Positions 1 to 11,000 are shown, numbered from the stretch's first letter. The stretch: DNA of 64,000 nucleotides from Rhynochetos jubatus (GCA_027574665.1 CM050666.1:1984001-2048000); one strand, 5' to 3'. Notes: generated from the sequence alone by a model not told the origin. Translations and numbers: made by a program.

Positions 1-142
1 CAGCTCAGGTCAGGTCACTGCTGCCCTTCTGGCAAGGCTGGACCTCTGTAGATTCAGGTGATCTCTGCCAGAGTGATTTCTACAACATAGAGCTCAGAAC
101 AAGGGTTATTTGCAGCAGTTAATATCCATCATACAATTTAGT

Positions 143-890
143 TCATGGGCTAGTTTCACCCAGAATCAAATCTCCTTGAGGCACACATCGGACTTGTCCA
201 TCTTCTCTCATTATCCACCAAGTACCTCCAGGTCCTTGAGCGAAAGCAACCCCACGGATGGGTTTGCCTTTGCCTGAGGCAGGAATAATCCAGACTGTTT
301 TTCCTAGCATGTTCTTAACATGCACTACAGGGACCTTATCTCCTTCCACAGTGCGCAGAAGTTTTGATTGAGCTGGGCCAGCACGGTTGGCAGATCCTCT
401 GGTGTTGACTAACCGGGTGGCCTTTGCCAAATGTGTATCCCAATTTTTGAAAGTTCCACCCCCCATTGCCCTCAGGGTGGTCTTTAACAGCCCATTGCAC
501 CGTTCGACCTTCCCAGAGGCAGGTGCATGGTAGGGGATGTGATACACCCACTCAATGCCGTGCTCTTTGGCCCAAGTGTCTATGAGTTTGTTTCGGAAAT
601 GAGTCCCATTGTCTGATTCAATCCTCTCTGGGGTGCCATGTCGCCACAGGACTTGCTTTTCAAGGCCTAGGATAGTATTCCGGGCAGTGGCATGGGGCAC
701 AGGATGTGTTTCCAGCCACCCCGTGGTTGCTTCCACCATTGTGAGCACATGGCACTTGCCTTGGCGGGTTTTAGGCAGTGTGATATAGTCAACCTGCCAG
801 GCCTCCCCATATTTATATTTCAGCCATCGCCCCCCATACCAAACAGGCTTCACCCTCTTGGCTTGTTTGATGGCAGCACGTCTCACATTC
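143..890 (-). mobile_element. Retroviral integrase core and C-terminal region
   Basis: Catalytic DDE landmarks are visible: Asp in AWQVDYITLP, Asp in RIESDNGTHF and Glu in APASGKVERCNG. The spacing between the second Asp and the Glu fits the D,D(35)E family. Downstream is a basic, Trp-containing C-terminal domain (WIIPASGKGKP). This is the last pol domain. The remaining bases to the left edge (1-142) show no recognisable frame and probably belong to the region before the 3' LTR. Confidence 0.88.
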
Positions 891-2003
891 ATGAATGACC
901 TGCGCAATAGCGTCCATGGTCAAGTCCACCCCTCGGTCACAAGCCCACCTGTACGTGGCATCTCTCCTTTGGTGGCCCGAGGTATCATGGGCCCACCTAG
1001 CCATGAACAGCTCACCTTTATGTTGCCAGTCCAGATCCACCTGAGCCACTGCAATCTTAGCAGCTTGATCCACCTGCTGGTTGTATCGATGTTCTTCAGT
1101 AGCTCGAGTTCTGGGTACGTGGGCATTGACGTGACGCACTTTGACGACCAGGTTGTCTAGACAGGAAGCAATGTCTTGCCATAATGTGGCAGCCCAGATG
1201 GGTTTTCCTCGGCGCTGCCAGTTGCTCTGTTTCCATTGCTGCAGCCACCCCCACAGTGCATTTGCCACCATCCCTGAGTCAGTGTAGAGATAAAGCACTG
1301 GCCAATTCTCTCGTTTGGCAACGTCCAAAGCCAGCTGGATGGCTTTTACCTCTGCAAATTGACTGGATTCACCTTGTCCTTCAGCAGTCTCTGCAACTTG
1401 ATGTGTGGGGCTCCACACAGCAGCTTTCCACCTCCGATGTTTCCCTACAATGCGGCAGGACCCATCTGTGAACAGGGCATATTGCTTCTCATTGTCCGGC
1501 AACTGGTTGTACAAAGGGGCTTCTTCAGCCCGTGTCACCTCCTCCTCTTGTGACATCCCAAATTCTTTGCCCTCCGGCCAGTCCATGATCACTTCTAGGA
1601 TTCCTGGGCGACTGGGATTCCCTATGCGAGATCGTTGTGTTATTAGGGCAGCCCACTTACTCCACGTAGCATCGGTGGCATGATGAGTAGAAGAGACTCT
1701 GCCTTTGAACATCCAGCCCAGCACTGGCAGTCGAGGTGCCAGGAGGAGCTGTGCTTCAGTGCCAACCACTGCTGAGGCAGATCGGATTCCCTCGTAAGCT
1801 GACAGTATCTCTTTTTCGGTTGGAGTGTAGCGGACCTCAGATCCTCTGTATCCCCGGCTCCAAAATCCAAGGGGTCGACCTCGGATGTCCCCTGGTTCTT
1901 TCTGCCAGAGACTCCAGGTAGGGCCATTCTCCCCGGCTGCAGTATAGAGTACATTCTTTACCTCTGGCCCTGTCCGGACTGGTCCAAGGGCTACTGCATG
2001 CAC
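890..2003 (-). mobile_element. RT connection, RNase H and integrase zinc-binding region
   Basis: The connection part is followed by an RNase H domain with ALFTDGSC (first Asp), a Glu in SQFAEVKAIQLAL, the Asp in LYTDSGMVANAL, and HVNAHVPRT with a late Asp in NQQVDQAAK. Next comes an HHCC-type integrase N-terminal zinc domain (H in WAHDTSGH, CC in ECETCCHQ). The order RT, RNase H, integrase is standard for retroviral pol. Confidence 0.87.
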
Positions 2004-2033
2004 GATCTCCTGCTTGATCTGTTCAAAGGCTTG

Positions 2034-2830
2034 TCACTGCTCAGGGCCCCATTTGAAATCGTTTTTCTTCCGGGTTACTGCATAGAGAGGGCTTACAATT
2101 TGGCTGTAATTTGGAATATGCATCCGCCAGAAACCCACAACACCTAGGAAAGCTTGTGTTTCCTTTTTGCTCGTTGGTGGGGACATAGCTGTGATTTTGT
2201 TGATCACGTCCATCGGGATCTGGCGACGCCCATCTTGCCACTGTATTCCTAAGAACTGGATCTCTTGTGCAGGTCCCTTGACCTTACTTTGCTTTATGGC
2301 AAAACCAGCTTTCAGGAGGATTTGGATGATTTTTTTCCCTTTCTCAAAAACTTCGTCAGCTGTGTCGTCCCATACAATGATGTCATCAATGTATTGCAGA
2401 TGTTCGGGAGCTGCGCCCTGTTCCAGTGTGGTCTGGATCAGTCTATGGCAGATGGTAGGACTGTGCTTCCACCCCTGGGGCAGCCGATTCCAGGTGTATT
2501 GGATGCCCCTCCAGGTGAAAGCAAACTGTGGCCTGCACTCTGCTGCCAAAGGAATGTAGAAAAAGGCATTAGCAATGTCAATCATGGCGTACCACTTGGC
2601 TGCCTTTGACTCCAGCTCGTATTGGAGTTCCAGCATGTCTGGCACAGCAGCACTCAGTGGTGGTGTCACTTCATTCAGGCCATGGTAGTCCACTGTCAGT
2701 CTCCATTCCCCATCAGACTTACGCACTGGCCAGATGGGGCTGTTAAAGGGTGAGCAGGTTTTGCTGATCACCCCTTGGCTCTCCAGCTGGCGAATCAGCT
2801 TCTGGATGGGAAGCAAAGAGTCTCTGTTAG
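2034..2830 (-). mobile_element. Retroviral reverse transcriptase region
   Basis: Ordered RT motifs are visible: SPFNSPIWPVRKSDGEWR (fingers), the DYHGLN block, MIDIANAFFYIPL (motif A), LPQGWKHSPTICH (motif B) and QYIDDIIVWDD (motif C, YIDD). They are followed by FLGIQW and thumb/connection sequence including TQAFLGVVGFWRMHIPNY. This is typical of retroviral pol and resembles ERVL more than gamma- or alpharetroviruses, by recognition only. Confidence 0.9.
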
Positions 2831-2956
2831 TGCGATACTGTCGCTGGTGCACTGTTGTAGTGGCAATTGGCACCTGTTTGTCTGCAACCTTTAGCAATCC
2901 CACAACAGAAGGGTCCTGTGAGAGACCAGGCAAGGCAGACAGCTGCTCAGTTTCAT

Positions 2957-3272
2957 CAGTCTCTAAAGCAGCTATCCCAAAAGCCCACCGGTACCCTTTC
3001 AGGTCCTTAAAGTACCCTCTCTTAAGATAGTCAATGCCAAGGATGCACGGAGCATCTGAACCAGTCACTATAGGGTGCTTTTGCCACTCCTTTCCAGTCA
3101 GGCTTATTTCAGCCTCCAGCACAGTCAATTGTTGGGAACCCCCAGTCACACCAGAAATGCTGATGGGTTGTACCTCCTTATAGCTTGATGGCATGAGGGT
3201 ACACTGTGCACCCGTGTCCACTAGAGCCTTATACTGCTGTGGCTCTGATGTGCCAGGCCACCAAATCCACAC
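2957..3272 (-). mobile_element. Retroviral aspartic protease region
   Basis: The encoded residues include ALVDTGAQCTLMPSS, the catalytic DTG loop of a retroviral aspartic protease, and further on an ILGIDYL segment corresponding to the C-terminal ILG motif. It lies between gag and reverse transcriptase, the normal order, and is continuous with the RT region. Role in the family: processing of Gag and Gag-Pol. Confidence 0.85.
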
Positions 3273-4451
3273 AGTCCAATAAACACGGTTGTCCCTTTCC
3301 TCCGCCTGGCTGGAGGCAGGGCCCCTCTAAAAGTTAACTGATTCACAGTCACTCATGTCTTGGAGGAATGGATTATTGCTCTGGTGCTGTTTGGCTATGG
3401 GAGCAGCAGTTTTCTTGAAGAGTCCTTACTGGTGTGCTTTTTCCCTTTCAGTGCACATACTCGTTCCTCTAAGTGAGAAGTAGGTTTTCCATCCCACTTC
3501 CTCATGTCCTCTCTGTGGTCACGTAGGTAAAACCACAGGGTACGGCGTGATGGATACCTTTTATATTCCTTTCTTTGAGGAAAGGAACGCTTCCTCCTAA
3601 TTGCTGAGACACTGGCTCGTGCAGGTGGAGATTGGAACATCTCCTTTCTGAATTGCTTAAACTCCTTGGACAGTTCCTCTATAGCTGAGGCACAGGCCTG
3701 CATGGGGGAAGAAAGTGTCCTTATATCCCCGGAACTTTTGAACCAACTACTCCACTATTAGGCCTTCATCCCTTTCCCAAGTCAATGCTGCAAATATGTC
3801 AGCTAACGAGGGCGGTCCATTCTGCATTAACTTCCGCCACATGGGTCGTGTGCACCTTATTCTATCTGTATCTATCCTTCTGTCATCACGATGATAAACT
3901 AACTCTAGCACAGCTAGTTCCCTCACATACTGGACAGCTTTCTCCATGGTGGTCCATCTGTGTATGTGATATGGCATGTCTTCCTTAAAGGGATACCTTT
4001 CCCTCACACTATCCAGGAGCCTCCTCCAGAGGCTTACATTCTGTGTCTCCCTCCCAATTGCTCTGTCAATGCCACTCTCTCTAGCAAGTGACCCCAGCTG
4101 CTTGGCTTCTCTACCCTCTAATTCAATGCTACTGACCCCGTTATCCCATCAGCGGAGTAGCCAGGTAATAACATGTTCACCGTGATGACGGCCAAAGTCT
4201 CTCCGGATATCCCAGAACTCCTTCAAGGCTAAAGATCGCATGGTTATATCTGCGTCACCATCATCCTCTGTGTCTCTCACTGTCCCTTGGGATGGCCCTG
4301 CTGTCTCCCCCTCCACCTGCACCAGACGCCCTGATTTACGCTTCCATTTCTTTTTCTGTACTGGGTCAACTAACACTGGTGCTGGTTGATGCTGGCAGTA
4401 CCACACAGGGGTCTGCACGGCTGCATTGCACCCTGCAGTGTGTAGGGCTGT

Positions 4452-4685
4452 TGTGGGAGGCGGAGCTGCTGTGGGAGGTAGAGCTGCAGTGGGAGGCAGA
4501 ACCACAGTGGGAGGCAGAACCACAGTGGGAGCTGGAACTGCAGTGGAGGGCGGAGCTGTTGTGGGAGGTGGAACTGTCGTGGAAGGCAGAGCCACACTGG
4601 GAACTGGAGCTGCAGCAGAAGGCAGAACCGCAGTGGGAGGAGGAAATGCAGTGGGAGGTGGAACCACAGTGGGAGGTGGAGCTGG
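4452..4685 (-). repeat. 18-bp minisatellite, 13 units, inside gag
   Basis: Thirteen consecutive 18-bp units (plus-strand form close to agtgggaggcagaaccac) run without phase shift from 4452 to 4685. Each unit encodes six residues of the pattern PPTxxx on the minus strand, which gives the Pro/Thr/Ala/Val-rich domain. Units differ from one another by a few substitutions, so the array is not freshly expanded, but period and phase are kept throughout. Confidence 0.9.
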
Positions 4686-4692
4686 CACAGAG

Positions 4693-4890
4693 GGTGCAGT
4701 GGCTGCCGTGTCTGTCGAGGGGAGCTGCCATCGCTGCGGAGGTATAGGTGGTGCAGGAGGTGCAGTGGCTACAGTGTCCATCGAGAAGAGTTGATGTTGC
4801 TGCAGGGGTGGAGGTGGCACAGGCGGTGCAGTCACTGTAGTGTCCATCAAGGGGCATTTACATCGCCATGGGGGTGGAGTCGGTGCGGAG
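4693..4890 (-). repeat. 66-bp tandem repeat, 3 units, inside gag
   Basis: The plus-strand motif ggtgcagt recurs at 4693, 4759 and 4825, an exact period of 66 bp (22 codons). On the minus strand each unit encodes a variant of MDTxxTAPPxPPxPxQ plus a linker. It directly adjoins the 18-bp array, so the proline-rich part of gag is built from two different repeat scales. The last unit fades near 4890. Confidence 0.85.
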
Positions 4891-5159
4891 GATGGGCTAC
4901 CTGTGAGCGGTGATGTAGCCATGGGGGATGAAGCCAGCACACAGGGCCTGCTTCTTCCCCAAACACCGGTAGCAGATGGGGCAGTATTCCAAAACATTTC
5001 TTTAACTTTACACAAGAGCACAAGAACATTCAAAAATGTGCTGATCACTAACCACAGGTCACCCCGAGACCATGAAAAATTTCCCAAATACTCATACACT
5101 TGCTCCATTGACCATAGAGAAGAGGGAGAAAATTGGAATAATTTCCAGACATCCACTCA

Positions 5160-5490
5160 ACTGAATAATTCCTTCACATCCAACTCACTAAATGATTTCT
5201 CCTCTACAGGCTGTGTCCCAGAAGTGAACAGGGAAAAGGTATAATTAGTGAAAGTCCCTATGAGAGGACATGAGAAACATGCAAACGCTGCCAGTACTGC
5301 ATACAGATACATGATTATTCCCCAAACCAGCAGTATACAGACCAGCCAAATCAGACTCTTCAGTCTGGTCAGAGCATACATGATTAGTATCATAAGGAGC
5401 ACCCAAGGCAGTAAATCCCACCGTTCTATCATCCACTTAAAGATCCAAGAACTTAACATGCTGACCAACCACCACATCTCTATAACCAAT
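5160..5490 (-). mobile_element. Hydrophobic leader frame of the provirus, upstream of gag
   Basis: An open frame of roughly 110 codons lies between the primer site and the gag-like region. It is strongly hydrophobic: about three or four membrane-length segments rich in Trp, Leu, Ile and Met (for example near residues 5-20, 26-42 and 48-75) are followed by a short polar tail containing EEKSFSELD. I do not recognise a family. Its place suggests either a signal- or membrane-anchor-like N-terminal part of the gag product or a separate small membrane protein. It is part of a fossil element, and its function is unknown. Confidence 0.55.
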
Positions 5491-5555
5491 ACTTATCACA
5501 CAATCATCTGCTTTAACACACAGTAATCAGATCTGTTCTTATCCCAACCCTTCAA

Positions 5556-5573
5556 GCCCCACGTTGGGCACCA
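5556..5573 (-). promoter_or_regulatory. Primer binding site, tRNA-Lys(1,2) type
   Basis: The plus strand reads GCCCCACGTTGGGCACCA, which is the 3' end of vertebrate tRNA-Lys (CUU) including CCA, with one difference (the tRNA has GCGCCA). Extending outward, ttcaag matches the T-loop ttcgag. Both differences are CpG to CpA changes, as expected from methylation decay. It lies 8 nt inside the LTR edge, the standard place for the minus-strand primer site. Inference: this retroviral lineage primed with tRNA-Lys(1,2). Confidence 0.8.
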
Positions 5574-5581
5574 AAAAGGAC

Positions 5582-6389
5582 TGTCGTGGTTTAACTCCAG
5601 CTAGCAAAATACCACGAAGCTGCTCTCACAAATCCCCCTCCCCTCCTCCAGTGGAGGGGAAGAATTGGAGGAAAAAGAAATAAGGAAGCTCATAAAATTG
5701 AGATAAGAACTATTTACTAATTAAATCTAAATCAGTATATACAGATACTACTAATAATAAATAATTAAATCAGTAGAAAATGAAACATATGATACAATAT
5801 ATACAATATGATACAATATGATACAATTTCCTACCATCCACTGACCAATGCACACCCAGATGTTGAGGGATGAAAATCAGACCCAAAGAGCCCGAGAACC
5901 ACAGCCCGAGAGCAATTGCAGCCCGAGAACCGTAGCCTGAAGGCCGGAGCCTGGGAGCTAATGCAGCAGATTCCGAGCAAACCTTATCACTGATAACATG
6001 GCCAGAAAACTCAAAACAGTCCACCAGCTCCCACACGAATGAGCCAGCACAGGAGTTGGCAAAGCAGCTAATGCAGGAGGATTAGCAAGTTGCCCGGAGA
6101 GACGAGCAAGGGAGTAAGGGAGAGAGAGAGAAGGGAAGAGTAATGGCTACTGGACCCCCTTCCCTGCCCCAAGAAACCGGAACATGATGTACTATGGAAT
6201 GAAATACTTCCTTGGTTAGTCTGGGTCAGCTACAGCATCTGAAGTGTACAAAAGACCTTGAGTTCAGTACAGGCCATCCCCAGCACCAGCTGAGGCCTTA
6301 TCAATGTTTTCACTTAGTGTCCAGCAACATAGTTCCCTGGCAACCAGAGTAAAGGCAGTTAACCCTTTCCTGACTGAACCCAGCACACA
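5582..6389 (-). repeat. 5' LTR of the ERVL-like provirus
   Basis: About 808 bp. On the minus strand it begins TGTGTGCTGGGTTCAG and ends in CACGACA, next to the primer binding site. The same ends and much of the interior recur in the plus-strand solo LTR at 40954-41731, which fixes both boundaries. The interior holds an AT-rich run of repeated gatacaatat units (about 5786-5826), several copies of a short agcccgaga motif (about 5885-5945) and a purine-rich gggagagagagag tract near 6117. Beyond 6389 the sequence is unrelated. The host target duplication cannot be checked because the other end of the provirus is outside the window. Confidence 0.88.
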
Positions 6390-6589
6390 AGCATATGTGA
6401 AACACTGAGGAAGTTGGAAGCAAGAAAGTACTCCAATGCTGTGATTTTTTGTACAGTTTTTTGGTAGCTCTGTAGTATGAGTCATTTGCCTGACAACTGG
6501 CAAATAAGAAGTTACAATACTTCTCGCCCAGGCAGCCAGCAGTGTTAGGGTCCTCTTTGCAGGTCAGGGGTTACAAAAGATTTGCTTTC
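6390..6589. other. No gene seen
   Basis: Short unique-looking stretch between the provirus LTR and an old CR1 piece. I see no recognisable element. Confidence 0.5.
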
Positions 6590-6745
6590 ATAAAGTCATA
6601 GGATAGTTTGAAGAGACATCTGGAAATATCTAATCAACCTCCTGCTCAAACCACAGCTACTTTCAAAGCTAGATCAGGTTGCTCAGGGACTTTTCCCTTC
6701 AGCTTCTGAGTATCTCCAAGGATGGCGATACCCTCTCCTTCTCCA
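6590..6745 (-). repeat. Old CR1 LINE 3' end fragment
   Basis: The plus strand reads tcataggatagtttgaagag, then aatcaacctcctgctcaaac and gatcaggttgctcagggac, ending in ctccaaggatggcgat. This is a diverged version of the antisense CR1 3' tail (ATAGAATGGTTTGGGTTGGAAG ... GGTTGCTCAAAGCCCC ... CTCCAGGGATGGG). The orientation is minus. It is much more mutated than the copy at 21333-22570, so an old insertion. Confidence 0.6.
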
Positions 6746-7384
6746 TAGCTCAGACTTCTTGTCTTGTCTGGCCAAGGCTGCTCAAGCCCTCTGTCACCTG
6801 GCCTGAGTCAGGACCACGAGTGGCCCATCTTCCTGACGAGAGGTCAGGGTACCTCTCATCTGTCAGTAGGCATGGCAGTGGTGGAACAGGACTGATGGTG
6901 CACACTGTGCCCGGGTCCATGCCTGATGGGAGTAAGTGGTTGTCCCTGTGGGTTCAGGAGCAGGTGTTGAGGCAGGTACAAGGTGGACCTGAGAGTATGG
7001 GTCACAGTCTGGGTCCCTGGCAGGGGCACTGGAGAAGGCAGCAAACACTTCCAGACATTTCTGTCTTGCACCTGTGTGTTTGCTTTTCTGACTGCATTTG
7101 GGGGTGAATCCCTTGGATGTATTTTGTATACACCGGTTACAGCTCTCCCAGCATGGTGTCCAACATTGATGTTGGTTAAAGCAGAATTTCCCAGAAACTC
7201 ATCAGTCCTCAAATGCAGCCTGTGCTGGAAGCCTTTCTTGGACACTGTGCAGTGGCAGAGACCTCTCTGAGGACATGGTTTAGCATGGCCAAACCCCACA
7301 GTCCTGGAGGTGCTGGTGGGAAGTGCCCTCTGGACTCCCACCCTGGGCAGGGCTAGTGCTAACATCAGAGCAGGTCTGCTGTGG
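6746..7384. other. No gene seen
   Basis: About 640 bp between two CR1 fragments. I see no CR1 sequence, coding signature or other known repeat. Open frames on both strands are short and of low-complexity composition typical of chance. Confidence 0.45.
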
Positions 7385-8010
7385 TTTTCTCTAGCCAAGT
7401 CTTGGACACCTCCAATGATGAAGACTTGTTGGCCTTTCCCAGTGCTGGAGCAGATTAAAAAGTTTTTCCTAATGTCTGAACTGAACCTCTCAAACTGCAG
7501 TTCTTGGCTATGGCTCCTCCTTGGCTATGTCATCTGGCCTCACAAAGGTGTGTTATGCTCCATCAGCTGCCTTTGAATAGCTGTAGGCTACAATTAGACT
7601 CCCCCTTCACCTCCTCTTTGCCAGATCCAACCATCCTAACTCCCTCTACCTGACTTTGTAGGACATACGCTGTAAGCTTCTGACCATCTAGCTCACTCTC
7701 AACTGGGCCTTTGGTTTCCCCATGTTAATTTTGGACTCAGGGGATCACAACTGGACAGTGTCCGAGGCATAGCCTCCCCAGTTCTAAGTGGAGAGGGGCA
7801 ATAACTTCCACCACTCTGCTGTCTGCAATCCTCTTAGCACAGCCCGTGATGTAGCTGTCATGTTCATAGTAAGAGCAACCATTTGCTTATATTCACCCTG
7901 ATGTTGACCATAGCTTCCAGGCCATTTACAGCAGACTGCTGCTCATGGTTTGCAGTCTGGTATTGATGCATGGGGTTATTCTGCCCCAGGTGCAGAACTT
8001 TATGCTCGTG
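7385..8010 (-). repeat. Old CR1 LINE fragment, 3' coding part
   Basis: Antisense CR1 landmarks run in order: gtcttggacacctccaatga (the CTTGAACACCTCCAGGGATG region), attaaaaagtttttcctaat (AAGAAGTTTTTCCTAATATCC), then diverged RT C-terminal sequence. Near 7960-8010 the minus strand encodes KVLHLGQNNPMHQYQ, matching the conserved CR1 block RVLHLGHNNPMQRY. The frame is heavily interrupted. A further weak match (ILQKDFDHL, near 8300-8330, similar to CR1 LQRDLDRL) may mean the element once extended further right. Old insertion. Confidence 0.68.
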
Positions 8011-11000
8011 TACCAAGTGAGTACTCCTTAATACCGTTCCTCTTTCACTCATTCAAAAAGCTTGGACAGTTAGGTAAACAGATTGCCTTCCTGCATATGA
8101 ATTTTTTTCTTTACTGCAATGTCATTTAGCAGTGGGTCAGAAACATCAGTAGCCCAGTGTTCCCATCATGCACTTAGCTTCTTCAAATCCGTGGGCTGAA
8201 TGCATGGTTCCCCATGCTGCTGCCCAGGTTCCAGTCCAGACACCTAAGGAGAAGCTAGCCCTTGACATGGGTTGCCGCCTTGTTTCCACCATCAACACCC
8301 TTAGGTGATCAAAGTCCTTTTGCAAAATGATACTTGTTTTGCTGCTTACTTCCTGGAGTTGACTCAGAAAAACTTTCTTGTTCTGCATTTCTGCTCTTTA
8401 TCCAAGGAAGTCTCTATAAAGGTCTGAGAGTCTTTATTGTCAGTTACGTTTTGATCCATATCCACAGCTGCAATTCCACACGGAGATGAAACAAGTCACA
8501 GAGAAAGCTAATGCGTCCCGCCGGTAGAGTGAGGTTCACTGCCCGGATGGGAGTTTCCAGCCCATCACAGCTTTGCTCCATCTCATGGGAGTTCAACACA
8601 TTCCCTCATATGGCTCTTTTTGAATCTTTTTGCCTTTTTAACAGTTGTGCTTTCTTTTATCTCCCTGTGTTGCACTTTCCTCTGGAAACAAAGGAATGTT
8701 TGAATTCAAATGTGATGCTTTCTTTTCTTCTCTGAGTGCATGGGATAATTATAGTGCCTTGTATGGACTTGTACTAATTGATCAGTTTTTAGTGATAATT
8801 ATAATTTACATGATGGTTTAGGAAGAAGGGGCACTTCTACAGTAGAAGTGATGCTTTAAGAAAACAGTTCAGAATTGCTTGCTATGTGTCAGATCTCCTC
8901 TGTGCTGCTCACTGGGGAAAGGGGTTAACGTTTTTTTTTTGTTGTTAAGAACAAATCTTTTGCAGGAACCATCTGGCAGCTAAATTCTTCTCCTGAAGCT
9001 GTGCAGTTTGCTGGGAGTTCAGTTGCGTCTTTAGCTACTAAAGAGAAAGTAAAAGTGACTGATTAGTCTAAAACTTGGACCATTCACATCACAGTGACAG
9101 ATTTTGTGAGCTGGATATGGAAAAGTGTTTAAAACTGGTGTGTTTTCATTAAATTTTGAATACTGTGGGCAGAACTATGCGCTCGGCACTCCAGCACAGC
9201 TCTCGACTCTGCACCCTGCATCGTTATGTCATAGTGAGTTGTGTGGATGTTAAAATTTGTGTGTGCTTGTTTGATGAGTTTAAATATTGATTTTAATTGT
9301 GTGTCTTTCTTAAGTCTGTGAGTGATGATCAGAGCCACGTACAATACACCATGTGCATAACAGCACAGAGAGAAGATGTGAACTCAGTCTGACTCTTAAG
9401 CAGAAAGGAGGATGGAGACGAAAGGAAAAATCTTTGGAGGCCCCAAATTCAGCTTTGCCAGCTTCCAGGCACCATGGGGGGCTTTATCAGAGGCATGCCA
9501 TCAGCTGCCGGGCAAGTTGGGATTTTGGAAGCCTTTTGCAAGTGCTGGTGTCAGGCTTTGAAGACTACATGACCTTCTCTGACAAAAGGCATCTTTGGAA
9601 ATACGAAGAGCAAATACCAAGTTTGTTCATATTGTCTTTGTCTCTGCAGAGAAAAATGATCACCCAAAAGCCACCAGTACATTTAGCACTTGCACATCAC
9701 CATGGCACCAGCACGTCATGAGGGGCTGTGGGAAGTTGCTGCGTGAGCAGCTGGGGAGCAAACCCCTCTCCCTGGGCATGGGTCCCTTCCCGAGTGCATG
9801 CATCTGGTGTGGATTGGGCCGTGATTAATGCTTTCCATGCCCGTGCAAACATGGTTAGCTTTGGCTTTACACTAGAGGGCTGTCTGTGTCTTTCCCTTCA
9901 GAGAAAAGGCAGGAGTCTGTGGCTGTGGACACGCTTGTCTTTCACTGTACCCACACGGTTTGACAGCTGCTCGTTGTGTCTGGTGGTCAGTGCAATGTGG
10001 GCTTGTACTTATGCTCACCACCTCTCTCTGTGCTGCACAGAACATCCGAGACCTAGTCTGGAGGGTGTTTGGAAGCTGTCTGTCTCTGGTTAATGAAGAC
10101 TCTCTGGTTTTATCACCAGGCACTCTGTCTTCCTGCATAGGTCAGCAGCCTTTTTGCAAGAACCAGCAGGCTTCGAACTGTGGTAGTCTTCCCCTCCTGT
10201 TTGCTCAGGACATTTTTGCTGTCAGGAGTAACACAACCGGCTGTTAGTGTAGGGGCTTGCTCTGGATTTCCGGGAGTGTGGCATTCTCTGCTGCTTCCCT
10301 GTGCTGTTGGCAGATCCAGTTGTGCAAGCTGTGGAGTAGACCCAGGTGGGAGATGCTTTGGAAATGGCTACCCTGGGCACAGGAGGAGGGTCTTCAGTGT
10401 CCGAGGGATGAAAGAGATATGGAGGCTATTGTTCTGTGAGCTCAGGTGGGTTGGCTTCCTCTGTCTTTTCTGCTGACAGCAGAGCTGAGGCCTCTGTGGG
10501 GACCTTGGCCACCATGAAGGTCAGTTGCTTTGGGTCCATGCAAACACTCATATCACAGTTTTGTTTAATTCTGTGCCCACTCACCTTTGTCTAGACTGGC
10601 TTTAACTTGGGTAGAGATGAAACTGTCTGAGGTTTGGCTCTACTTAACAAATGTGGTTTGAATTCAGACCTTGCCTTAATGCAGTATGGCTTCCTGGAGA
10701 GATGCAACTGCAAACACAAGCCCCTTAGTGACTTCCAAGTGCATTGTGGCAGCTGCATTTGGGGCATTTGTTTTCATTGCTGGATGCCTATGCAGTCAGT
10801 ATTTGGCTTGGTTTGGGCAGAAGTGCTGTTGAGAGCAGCCAAGTCCCTTGGCCTTTGCTAACAAGGGCCTGCTTCAGCAAGCATGGCTGGAGGTGGGGAG
10901 GATGCAGTGAAGTGTCGGGGAGTCTGGGGAGGGAGGGAGCATAGTGTTGGGCATGCTCTGGACCTGCAACCCGACACATGTTGGCTCTTAGTCAGCAGCT

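Larger units (their letters stand above)
3400..5150 (-). mobile_element. gag-like region of the ERVL-like provirus
   Basis: This is the region between the leader and the protease. The 5' part (about 4900-5150) encodes another hydrophobic stretch (DLWLVISTFLNVLVLLC). The middle (about 4440-4900) encodes a long Pro/Thr/Ala/Val-rich domain made of tandem repeats. After it comes a basic KKKWKRK cluster. The 3' part (about 3400-4010) carries charged helical sequence and a YPSRRTLWFYLRDHREDMRK block of the kind I associate with avian ERVL gag C-termini. I see no clear CCHC zinc knuckle. The region is broken in the copy present. Confidence 0.6.
1..6389 (-). mobile_element. Endogenous retrovirus, class III (ERVL-like), partial provirus
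   Basis: Seen: a minus-strand provirus whose 5' LTR is at the right. Leftwards follow a primer binding site, a hydrophobic leader frame, a gag-like region, aspartic protease, reverse transcriptase, RNase H and integrase. The 3' LTR is outside the window. Family knowledge: the pol arrangement, a YIDDI-type RT active site and the style of integrase fit the avian ERVL group, which normally lacks env; no env is visible. The copy is broken: it has several breaks (at least four by eye), although long stretches of gag and pol are still open, which suggests moderate rather than great age. Age cannot be set from LTR-LTR divergence because only one LTR is in view. It is a fossil, not a working gene set. 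Confidence 0.9.

Noticed and set aside
4366-4857. Long antisense and alternate frames through the gag repeat region, rich in Ser/Cys/His or Gly/Val.
   Set aside because: Repeats with periods divisible by three keep all frames open; these are by-products of the minisatellite, not genes.
6856-7398. A 180-codon minus-strand open frame between the CR1 fragments.
   Set aside because: It runs into the old CR1 piece at its right end and has no domain; chance frame.
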